From the IMG/VR virus record IMGVR_UViG_3300037247_001890, positions 62,001 to 126,000 of that record: a stretch of DNA of 64,000 bases, one strand, 5' to 3'. The position numbers and the translations under genes are program-made. The notes beneath the pieces are model-generated. The model saw nothing but the letters and a program-made list of their open reading frames with translations. It had not been told where the DNA came from and did no database searches. Source of the stretch: a virus. The first letter of the stretch is position 1. The number at the start of each line of letters is the position of its first letter. Of this stretch, positions 23,294 to 30,926 are shown piece by piece.

Positions 23294-23896
23294 TTATATT
23301 GTTGTTATTATTTCTTTGTGGTTTTGAGTTCTATAATCGATCTGGTTAGTATGCTTAGAACTATTACAAGATCTACATAATGCTTGTATGTTTTCTTTGA
23401 TAAAATCTCCGCCTTTGCTTGCAGGGTAGATATGATCACGTGCAGGCTTTAATTCATCAGTAAAAGTTTCACCACAGCATGCACATTTGTTATTTTGCAA
23501 AAGTATAATATAGTTAAATTCTTTTTCATCTAAAGTATTTAGAGTCTTAGATTTCCAATATCTGCTGTTGTGATGTCCTCGAGCTATTGCCGCTCTACCT
23601 TTTTCAGATTTTCTATATTGGGCTTGTGCTGCTTTACCTTTATCAGTTTTTCTATATTCAACATCTGCTAATTTACCTTTATCAGACTTATTATATCTAG
23701 CTATTGTTGCTTTACCTTTATCGGATTTAATGTATTCAGCTCGTATTAATTTACCTTTTTCAGACTTATTATATTCTTTTTGTCTAGCATTACGACAACT
23801 TTTGCACTCCGATCGTTTTCCATCTTTGTGTCTATTATTGTTATAATATTCTTCTAAAGCTTTATTCATTCCGCATTTAGTGCATATCTTATTCAT
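23294..23896 (-). CDS. HNH endonuclease with 13-residue repeats
   Basis: This is a free-standing HNH nuclease, probably a homing-type mobile gene inserted between head genes. The N-terminus has a zinc pair (CTKCG and CKSC). Five 13-residue repeats of the type KSDKGKxxxAxYx follow, and then the HNH core CACCGETF, RDHIYPASKGG, IQALCRSCNSSK. The ATG at 23896 is preferred over an upstream TTG at 23914 that would overlap the preceding gene's end. Such enzymes cut phage-neighbour genomes to spread their own gene; the charged repeats may bind DNA. Confidence 0.9.
   Translation of the reverse strand: MNKICTKCGMNKALEEYYNNNRHKDGKRSECKSCRNARQKEYNKSEKGKLIRAEYIKSDKGKATIARYNKSDKGKLADVEYRKTDKGKAAQAQYRKSEKGRAAIARGHHNSRYWKSKTLNTLDEKEFNYIILLQNNKCACCGETFTDELKPARDHIYPASKGGDFIKENIQALCRSCNSSKHTNQIDYRTQNHKEIITTI
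23573..23767 (-). repeat. Five tandem 39-bp (13-aa) repeats inside the HNH gene
   Basis: The units read KSEKGKLIRAEYI, KSDKGKATIARYN, KSDKGKLADVEYR, KTDKGKAAQAQYR and KSEKGRAAIARGH. They form a regular lysine-rich, helix-like spacer between the zinc pair and the catalytic domain. Confidence 0.85.
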
Positions 23897-23906
23897 AATC
23901 AACAAT

Positions 23907-24452
23907 TTACACAATTTCTAACTGTTTAGCAAGAAAATCAACATTTTTTCCGGATTCGATATCATGATATAATTCTATTGCCATCAAATGAGATGCTTGT
24001 ATATCAAGGATGCTGTCATCTCTCAAAGGAAAAGGTCCGGATTCCATTTTGTCTCTAACCTCTTTTAACATGGCTTTGTTATCTTCTGTGTTATCAATTA
24101 CTTCAGGATAAATATATACACCGCCATCATTAAACACTCTCTTTGCATAAATTCTAACCTCAAAACTAAACGGGAGCCTCGGCATTATCTTAGCCATCAA
24201 TAAAATTCCGTGCCATAACTGCTCTGCATTTGGTGGTTCCAGCACGGTGAAATCAGGGACTTCATAATTTAAAGCGGTAATTATATTCTCAAAAATATAA
24301 AAATCCTCATAAGGCCGAGGATCCTTTTTTAAAGTTAAGATTGATTGTATAAAACTCCAACGGCCCTCATCTATATCTGCAAAGTCTTCTCGGAGTATTT
24401 CCGTATCCGGATATTCTATTCGATCCAAAGTGATTATATCTTTAATCTGCAT
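23907..24452 (-). CDS. Hypothetical head-module protein
   Basis: No family is recognised for this 181-residue protein. It has an acidic N-terminus (IEYPDTEILREDFADIDEG), a mixed alpha/beta middle with FSFEVRIYAKRVF, and a helical C-terminus. It overlaps the preceding gene's 3' end by 11 bases, and the portal lies shortly downstream beyond the HNH insertion. Its position suggests a portal-adjacent structural or chaperone role, but that is inference. Confidence 0.6.
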   Translation of the reverse strand: MQIKDIITLDRIEYPDTEILREDFADIDEGRWSFIQSILTLKKDPRPYEDFYIFENIITALNYEVPDFTVLEPPNAEQLWHGILLMAKIMPRLPFSFEVRIYAKRVFNDGGVYIYPEVIDNTEDNKAMLKEVRDKMESGPFPLRDDSILDIQASHLMAIELYHDIESGKNVDFLAKQLEIV

Positions 24453-24747
24453 CTAGCATCTTTTTGATTTGCCCATAAGTAGCAAAGCTAATACCAGCAG
24501 CAAGACTGCCTTTTAGAGCTCTCCAACCGCTGCCTTTCCATTTATGTAGGAATCTTTTTAGAGTCGTTGAATTGGCAGGTAATGGTTCTATTATTTTTTT
24601 AGTGGCTATCTGCTCTAATGGGTGGGTTCCAAAAACCGCAGTAGCGCCGGCAACACCACCGGCTAACAAGTCATCGAAACCTTTTTCTCTAGAGACCTTT
24701 TCAAAATATTTCATTTGACTCTCCACAGTCCTATCAAAATATTTCAT
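24442..24747 (-). CDS. Small protein resembling one mitochondrial-carrier repeat
   Basis: The 101-residue protein contains LLAGGVAGATAVFGTHPLEQ at about residues 27-46 and GWRALKGSLAAGISFATYGQ at about 74-93. These follow the order and spacing of one Solcar repeat: a glycine-rich first helix, PxE signature, GW-R-x-GL turn, and a second helix ending FATY-x-x-K. The signature lysine is replaced by alanine (PLEQIAT). Two amphipathic or membrane helices are expected. It lies in the head operon with TAATG-like coupling to its neighbours. It may be convergent; no transport function should be assumed from one repeat. Confidence 0.6.
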   Translation of the reverse strand: MKYFDRTVESQMKYFEKVSREKGFDDLLAGGVAGATAVFGTHPLEQIATKKIIEPLPANSTTLKRFLHKWKGSGWRALKGSLAAGISFATYGQIKKMLDAD

Positions 24748-25829
24748 TACTGCTCGAGTTCGCTAAGAATGCCTTCTCTAATTGGGGATGGTAAACTTCT
24801 GAATATGTCTGGGCCATCATCGGTCTTTAGTGCTTCCTGAGTTTCCTTGTCAATCCAATCTGATAAATCTCCGCCAACTAATGTATTGTATTCTGTCTCA
24901 GAGAGAATTCTATCATCTATTTCATACAGAGCTTCTTTTTTCATACCAAGTGTAGCACTTACTGGTTCTTCGATTTTTCTGTCATAATGATAGTGTAAAT
25001 TGGCATTTTTATCTATTTTATTTAACGCACTGGCCACTTCTATCGGTGTCCACTCTGCAGTCTTTTCTAATAAAGCTTTATAAGCAGAGCGTGTTGGCTC
25101 ATCGTGAGTCATTGTAGCGCGACTTCTTATGTGATGTACGAAGTCAGGATTGAACGACTTAGCATCAATATGTGCCAATTTATCAATTAGTGCTGTTGGT
25201 TCTATCTTGAACTGGCCCAATTTAGGAAACAGATTTTTAGCATATTCTATTCTGTCCTGAACCTCTAATTCTCGTGCATAATTTTTGAAATATGCGAAAG
25301 CTTTTTTAGTCAGTTCTTCTGTGTGAATAGGATACTTTTCCTCTTTCGGAAGTGCGTATTCTATTTCAGTTGGTTTCTCTTTGTTCTTTTCCAATTTCTG
25401 ATAAAATGCTTTTTTATCAACTCCATTGTTGACATCTATAATATTTGAATCGACAAAGTCATTAACAAAAGGTTCCAGGTCTTCTGGGAAGTCTACTTTA
25501 AAATGTACTGCAGCTTTTTTCAAATGTGTAGCTGCAATCTTAATCAATTCATCAGGAATTTCTTTAATTTTTTGTGAGAGCAATTGTGTATTTAAAGCCG
25601 TCAATTCCTTATTGTAGTATGCATATTTATGTCTAAACCCATTTCTTTTATCAAAAAGAACAAGGGCGAAGTCATCTTCATTCCTTTCGGCTGCCTCTTC
25701 AATCGAAGGTACGAAAGCTTGTTTGATTGAGTCATCCATGGAAGAAACTAATTCGGCAACCTTCTCCACATTTCCAGAAGTCACTTCATCAGTTATATCG
25801 TAGTTTTTGGTTAATAATTTAAAGCTCAT
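24747..25829 (-). CDS. Hypothetical head-module protein (360 aa)
   Basis: The protein is soluble, charged and helical, with motifs such as HKYAYYNKELTALNTQLL and an acidic C-terminus. I do not recognise it. It directly precedes the carrier-like gene and, three genes later, the portal, with a good AAAGGA ribosome site. The gene order suits a prohead core, protease or portal-associated component, but no protease triad or scaffold signature can be seen. A candidate promoter motif lies 23 bases upstream of the ATG. Confidence 0.6.
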   Translation of the reverse strand: MSFKLLTKNYDITDEVTSGNVEKVAELVSSMDDSIKQAFVPSIEEAAERNEDDFALVLFDKRNGFRHKYAYYNKELTALNTQLLSQKIKEIPDELIKIAATHLKKAAVHFKVDFPEDLEPFVNDFVDSNIIDVNNGVDKKAFYQKLEKNKEKPTEIEYALPKEEKYPIHTEELTKKAFAYFKNYARELEVQDRIEYAKNLFPKLGQFKIEPTALIDKLAHIDAKSFNPDFVHHIRSRATMTHDEPTRSAYKALLEKTAEWTPIEVASALNKIDKNANLHYHYDRKIEEPVSATLGMKKEALYEIDDRILSETEYNTLVGGDLSDWIDKETQEALKTDDGPDIFRSLPSPIREGILSELEQ

Positions 25830-25878
25830 TGCTTGTCCTTTAATATTTAAATAAATATAAGAAAATTTTCGTACAGGA

Positions 25879-26451
25879 TCAAGCCCTATACGCGTTTTTG
25901 ATTGTGTTCATTATGTCTGTTCCGGGACATGATTTTTTACGACCTGATTTCACTTCGCAGTGTCCTATAACATTTTTTTCTTGGATGTCCCATATATTAG
26001 AAACCATTAAATGGTCTGTTAATTCTATTAAAGCTTTTAGTTGTGCTTTGGTTGGTTTCTCTTTACCTTCATGATCAGGTCCGGAGAAATCGCCCAAAAT
26101 ACAAATACCTAAGCTTTTTTTATTCATACGATTTGAACCAGCATGCCAAACGATATCCCAGTGATAATTGCACTTGTATATAGTCCCGCTACGCTCGATG
26201 GTGTAATGGTATGCTATCGCGGGTGCTCCTTTAGCTGATAAATGATTCCTCTCCCAGTCCTCAACTATACCATCCATATTTCTGTCACCAGTAGGAGTAA
26301 CATGATACTTGGCAATACCACGTGTGGTACAACCTTTGCAAGCAGCTTGATGGACAACTATAGTAGTTATCTTATGACTCTTACGAAATTTCCAGATTCG
26401 ATTGACATCCGGATTCCTAGGCAGTTCTTCTGCAACATCAACTATTTTCAT
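25879..26451 (-). CDS. N-acetylmuramoyl-L-alanine amidase endolysin (Amidase_2/PGRP type)
   Basis: This endolysin is predicted to cut the amide bond between muramic acid and the stem peptide. The zinc ligands match T7-lysozyme-type enzymes: H34 (VVHQ), H164 (GHCEVKSG) and C175 (KSCPG). Y81 (AYHYTI) and K173 sit at the catalytic positions, and VWHAGSN and GICILGDF are typical core strands. Inserted near residues 56-67 is DRNMDGIVEDWE, a canonical EF-hand loop (D-x-N-x-DG-x-V-x3-E). There is no signal peptide, so release depends on the neighbouring holin-like gene, which it overlaps by 14 bases. Confidence 0.92.
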   Translation of the reverse strand: MKIVDVAEELPRNPDVNRIWKFRKSHKITTIVVHQAACKGCTTRGIAKYHVTPTGDRNMDGIVEDWERNHLSAKGAPAIAYHYTIERSGTIYKCNYHWDIVWHAGSNRMNKKSLGICILGDFSGPDHEGKEKPTKAQLKALIELTDHLMVSNIWDIQEKNVIGHCEVKSGRKKSCPGTDIMNTIKNAYRA

Positions 26452-26689
26452 TGTTTTCGTTATCTCTTCTTGCTGTTACGACCTTTATATCTGCTTTTTT
26501 AAATAATTCTTTTCCGAAGTACGCAGCGAAAACACCACCGATAATCATGTATTGAGTTGGATCCAGAGCACCACTAGTTGTAATCATAGTGTAAATACAA
26601 CTAGCAAAAAATACAACTCCGGAACCATATGCTAAAAATCTTCTTACAGATTTCGTTGTCTCTCCACCTAAAAATTTTAAAAACTCCAT
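26438..26689 (-). CDS. Holin-like two-helix membrane protein
   Basis: The 83-residue protein has two hydrophobic helices (about 18-37 and 46-58) and a charged, Asn/Glu-rich C-terminus, as in class II holins. I chose the ATG at 26689 because AAAGGA precedes it; the longer frame to 26734 starts inside the neighbouring gene. It overlaps the amidase gene, which is the usual holin-endolysin order. Confidence 0.7.
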   Translation of the reverse strand: MEFLKFLGGETTKSVRRFLAYGSGVVFFASCIYTMITTSGALDPTQYMIIGGVFAAYFGKELFKKADIKVVTARRDNENNENS

Positions 26690-26699
26690 AATAAATCCT

Positions 26700-27176
26700 T
26701 TATTTTCCCAGCAGTTGTCCAGCTGCATACACAAGGGCTAAAGTTCCAACAGTGCCTATTATGATACCCGTTGTCCTAGTCTCATACCAGGCAGGTTTAA
26801 TTACTACAGTCTTAATTTTCTCTATAGTGATAATCTCTTTTTCAATAATTACTTTCATTGGTTTTATATTCAATAACTCAACTTCAAATAATTCAACAGC
26901 ACATTCTGCCCAAGCTTCCACACGTACATCGAAGTTTTCCATCTCAAATGTCTTTGTGGATTTTATTAAACCAGAATCAACTGTCTCAACAACATCTGGT
27001 GCCGATTCCATTACCACCGGTTTTATTGGATCAATCCATATTGTATCTGGTACGAAGACAGTATCTATACCTACTGTGGTTGTTTCCTCAATTATATCTG
27101 GCGAAGGTGATAGTAAGTATCCTAAGATAGCTCCTACTACTAATGCTACTATTAATAGCGTTGCGTTAATCTTCAT
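26700..27176 (-). CDS. Membrane protein of the lysis cassette (spanin-like or accessory)
   Basis: The 158-residue protein has one N-terminal transmembrane helix (about 5-22) and a second hydrophobic helix near the C-terminus (about 137-154). Between them is a valine-, threonine- and glutamate-rich beta-type ectodomain. The ATG at 27176 has AAGGA upstream and is preferred over a start at 27233. It sits directly upstream of the holin-like and amidase genes, so a role in disrupting the outer cell envelope is plausible. It lacks the lipobox or coiled coil that would confirm a classic spanin. Confidence 0.55.
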   Translation of the reverse strand: MKINATLLIVALVVGAILGYLLSPSPDIIEETTTVGIDTVFVPDTIWIDPIKPVVMESAPDVVETVDSGLIKSTKTFEMENFDVRVEAWAECAVELFEVELLNIKPMKVIIEKEIITIEKIKTVVIKPAWYETRTTGIIIGTVGTLALVYAAGQLLGK

Positions 27177-27248
27177 AATATTTTTTTCCTTAATACCAAA
27201 ATATAAGAATAAAAAAACCAAAAGTCCAGTCATAAGTCACTCAATAAA

Positions 27249-30200
27249 TTATACATCTATACGATAAATAGTTCCTGTTGAAGAATAAGCTATTCCTGCG
27301 CCGATTCTAACGTGAAAATACATAGCGGTTTCACCGTCATTATTATCAGTACTAGAAGTTACAACTACTCTACCATTAACATCTGTTGTAGCAACATTTC
27401 GTGCTGTTTCATCTACAACACCATGTCCAGTTCCAGTTGATACTGAAAAAGTTATTGTTCGTTCACCAGTTATATCTGTTGGTGCACCAAATTGGGTTTC
27501 ACTTACCCACCATTCTACAACACCACGAGTATTAGCACCGTCAATACCATCACCATTACCAATCCTATCAGTAACTACTCCATTCATATCACAAACATCA
27601 ACTGTAAAAGTTCTTGCTGAATCACTACCACCGACAGTTATTTCGGGATATAAAATATCTTTATGTATTAGATTTCCATCATGCGTAAGTTCCATTTTAA
27701 CGCTTCTAGTATCGTCTTCTGTATAAAAACCTATGCCTTGTTGGTTGCTTGCTGCCCCATTAATACCAAATATACCAGCGTATGCAGACGGAGAACTAAA
27801 ATGTATTCCACATTGAGTACCAGTAGTCGTAGAAGCGTTATGAATTCTCATCCCAGGTAAATTAGATAAAGTTGTGCCAGCATATACTGTGTCATCATCA
27901 AATTGAATGAGAAACATACTTGAGCCTAGTGCTCCACGCATTGATATACTACCACCATCAGCAGAATTCGGAGTTATAGTTAGATAACTATCATCCCCTA
28001 TAGTATTTACTTTAAAGTCTGCATAATGAGTTGCATCATATTCCAGTCTAACTGCAATATCTGTTGATTCAAATCTACCACCAATTGCTATACCATTTCC
28101 TTCATTAGTTCCCCAACCATGAATACCTATTGCATCCAATCTAGTATTTGAAATATTTACATCAGACCACGCTCTAAGGGCAACTCGTTCACCAGTATAG
28201 TCATAATTCGGATCATCTTTTATATATACATCCAATGCTAGACCATCTATAGTATCTGCAAATATTGGAAAGTCATGTTGTACATTAAGTAATTGAATTA
28301 TACTTGGAGTGGTAGTGGTGTAATTATTAACAGATAATCTATTATGTTTTAATGATGATGAATCAAAACCATCAGGATTACTTGCGAAAAAAATACCATT
28401 AAAGACTTTTATACCAGCAAGTTCCCCTGAAATACTATCATCTATAAAAACCCTGAGATCATTTGATGAGTCATAAAAACTTATAGTGTTTTCAATACCA
28501 TCAATTTCTAATCTTTGTCCAGATTCAGACGATTTTATACTAACTGAACCAGTGAGTGAATCTATTAAAAATGTATTAACGTTATTACCAAATGCACGAA
28601 GCCCATATGCATCCATTTGAACATAGTTACCACCAGCGTAATTACCACCACGAATAGTAGGGGAACTTAGAAGATATCTACTAATACTAGTAGTATGTTC
28701 TACATTCCAGGCCATGTTTAGGGAATTTCCAAGTACAGCAGACAGTGAAGGCTCACTGCCGTCTACAACATGCACGGCAGGAGAATATAAAAGTAGTTTA
28801 TTTTCCTCCTCATCATTGGAATTCTTTTGAAAACATCTAAAACCTTGGACTGTAGTAGCATCTAAACTTTTATAATCTATGCCGGAATAAGTAGGAGGAG
28901 AGTACCCCGATTTGTAGTGATATAAACCGCCCCAGCTATCTGTCCCCACATAATCATCTGGGTGAACAAAACCAGTTAATAAATACCAAGGAGTTTCTTG
29001 AAATTCTACGTCGTCAATATATATAGCTGCACTTCCACTAACACTGATATTAGTAACTGATAAATATCCTTCTTCGGTATTATTTTCTGCTTCGAAATCT
29101 AGCATGTAATTGGTCCAAATGCCACTTGGAACTAATACAGGTGTATTGTCTGTTTCTAAAAAGTCATAATCTGAAATACCGTCACTTACTTTAGCTTCCC
29201 ATTCTGTTACAGCATCACCATATAGCCATATTGATGCTCTATATTGGTATCCTGCCATTATTTTTAGATAACTTTTGTTGCTATTTATTAAATAACCATT
29301 AAAATCTTCAAATATATCATCATAAACAGAAAGTTCTGTTTCGGTATTAACTGCTGTTACATAAGTTCCTTCTCCTTTTGACATATTGTATACTAAATCA
29401 TTTATGGCAACTCCGGCACTAATAAAATTAGCACCAGAATCTACTAATTTTCCAGCTAAAGTTTCTGTACAACCACCTCTAGCAGTAGTATATTTATCTG
29501 TTTTTAGACCGTCACCGGAAGCCTCTGCTACAACTTTTCTTGAATACGTACCACTATGTGCTTGTTCACTAGAAGTATCATGAGAAGAAGGATTACCAAC
29601 ATAAGTCCATCCGGTAAGACGTGTGCCAGTAAAGGCTCCGTCATCCATACTACCATTAACAATTAATTGAGTACTAACTTCTACAGCATCTATATACACT
29701 CCAGCTGATGTATCCACTTCAGAGGCAATTACATAAATTCTATTAGTTGTAGATCTTTCAGCGGTTTGAAAAGTTACAACATGGTTAGTCCAGTCATCAT
29801 ATGTTATATAAGAATTTTCATAACCAAGTTCTTTAATCCAATATCTTTGTTCGCCATTATCTATATAAATTTGCCATTTTGTTGTTTTACTAACTGAATC
29901 TAGCCAAATAGAAAATCTATATGTTTGATAACCTTCCAACGTGAATTCATCACTCTTAACACCCGACCCAACATCCGCTTCCCATAAATCACAATACCAC
30001 GAATAAGTACCATCAAGTTTAGAGGCCGCAGATCTTTGAGAAGAGATAGGGTTACCATAAGCATTCCAGTTTGCGTCTAACTCCATGCTAGGATTTGCTA
30101 CAGGATTATCATTAAAATGAATTGCATTAGGTAGTTCTAATCCAGATGCAAAATACGGATTATTATTAACAGAATCAGAATCATCAAAGGTTAAATCAGA

Positions 30201-30893
30201 GGTATGTCCTGTATTTCCACAACCAAAGAACATATCTCGCCCAATACCTCCTATAAACTTCGCCCAAATAGTGTGTCTATATCTTAAAGTCTTGTCTATA
30301 TCATAGGTATTATATGCCCAGCCTCCTGCTTCTTCACCACCTGATACTACATTGCATTCCCATACCAAATCTTGGTAACCGAAAGGATTTAGAGTACTAA
30401 TAATAGAATTATTCTCTTCACCAGACCCATATGGATCATACCCATATGGATTAGAACCCTCAGTCCAGTATCCTATGCCGCTAGGGACTGTTGTTTCATG
30501 CCACAATCTCACATCGGGAGATAGAATATTTGCTCCAGGAATTATTCGTGTACCGAATATTAATTGTGAATCGCCTCCTATAAGAAGTGTAGAACCATTC
30601 CATTGGATTGCCCCGTCTACACCGCCCAGATAAAAATGTCCGTCGATACTCATGTAAGACATCCACTCAGCACCATTGTAATATCCTAAATAAGTCTGCG
30701 TTAAGTTAAGGCCTGATTGAACAGATGGATCTGCTCCAGGCAAAACAGATGTTATAATAGTACTGTTGGCATCAAAACCAGTATAAGCTCTCGCAGCACC
30801 GGTTTTTTCGTCCTGTGTGGTTTTATAAAATGTATCACCGTCTTGTACAATATCCAAGGTTCTTACTTGGACGCCCGAATGGGTTATACTCAT
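27249..30893 (-). CDS. Tail fibre / receptor-binding protein with jelly-roll modules (1214 aa)
   Basis: The N-terminus (residues 1-120) has features common in phage fibres: YLGYYNGAEWMSYMSIDG then FYLGGVDGAIQWNGS. The central part repeats carbohydrate-binding-like beta-sandwich units (YSRKVVAEASGDGLKTDKY, YRFSIWLDS, YRASIWLYG, each followed by IYIDDVEF-type strands). The C-terminal part is beta-rich with repeated Gly/Ser/Asp turns. A short DSG...YVTAVNTETELSVYDDIF element is shared with the 2559-residue fibre. It is probably a trimeric host-recognition protein. It lies between the other fibres and the lysis genes. Confidence 0.8.
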   Translation of the reverse strand: MSITHSGVQVRTLDIVQDGDTFYKTTQDEKTGAARAYTGFDANSTIITSVLPGADPSVQSGLNLTQTYLGYYNGAEWMSYMSIDGHFYLGGVDGAIQWNGSTLLIGGDSQLIFGTRIIPGANILSPDVRLWHETTVPSGIGYWTEGSNPYGYDPYGSGEENNSIISTLNPFGYQDLVWECNVVSGGEEAGGWAYNTYDIDKTLRYRHTIWAKFIGGIGRDMFFGCGNTGHTSDLTFDDSDSVNNNPYFASGLELPNAIHFNDNPVANPSMELDANWNAYGNPISSQRSAASKLDGTYSWYCDLWEADVGSGVKSDEFTLEGYQTYRFSIWLDSVSKTTKWQIYIDNGEQRYWIKELGYENSYITYDDWTNHVVTFQTAERSTTNRIYVIASEVDTSAGVYIDAVEVSTQLIVNGSMDDGAFTGTRLTGWTYVGNPSSHDTSSEQAHSGTYSRKVVAEASGDGLKTDKYTTARGGCTETLAGKLVDSGANFISAGVAINDLVYNMSKGEGTYVTAVNTETELSVYDDIFEDFNGYLINSNKSYLKIMAGYQYRASIWLYGDAVTEWEAKVSDGISDYDFLETDNTPVLVPSGIWTNYMLDFEAENNTEEGYLSVTNISVSGSAAIYIDDVEFQETPWYLLTGFVHPDDYVGTDSWGGLYHYKSGYSPPTYSGIDYKSLDATTVQGFRCFQKNSNDEEENKLLLYSPAVHVVDGSEPSLSAVLGNSLNMAWNVEHTTSISRYLLSSPTIRGGNYAGGNYVQMDAYGLRAFGNNVNTFLIDSLTGSVSIKSSESGQRLEIDGIENTISFYDSSNDLRVFIDDSISGELAGIKVFNGIFFASNPDGFDSSSLKHNRLSVNNYTTTTPSIIQLLNVQHDFPIFADTIDGLALDVYIKDDPNYDYTGERVALRAWSDVNISNTRLDAIGIHGWGTNEGNGIAIGGRFESTDIAVRLEYDATHYADFKVNTIGDDSYLTITPNSADGGSISMRGALGSSMFLIQFDDDTVYAGTTLSNLPGMRIHNASTTTGTQCGIHFSSPSAYAGIFGINGAASNQQGIGFYTEDDTRSVKMELTHDGNLIHKDILYPEITVGGSDSARTFTVDVCDMNGVVTDRIGNGDGIDGANTRGVVEWWVSETQFGAPTDITGERTITFSVSTGTGHGVVDETARNVATTDVNGRVVVTSSTDNNDGETAMYFHVRIGAGIAYSSTGTIYRIDV

Positions 30894-30926
30894 GGTATTA
30901 TCTTTATCCTTTTAATTTTGCCATAG

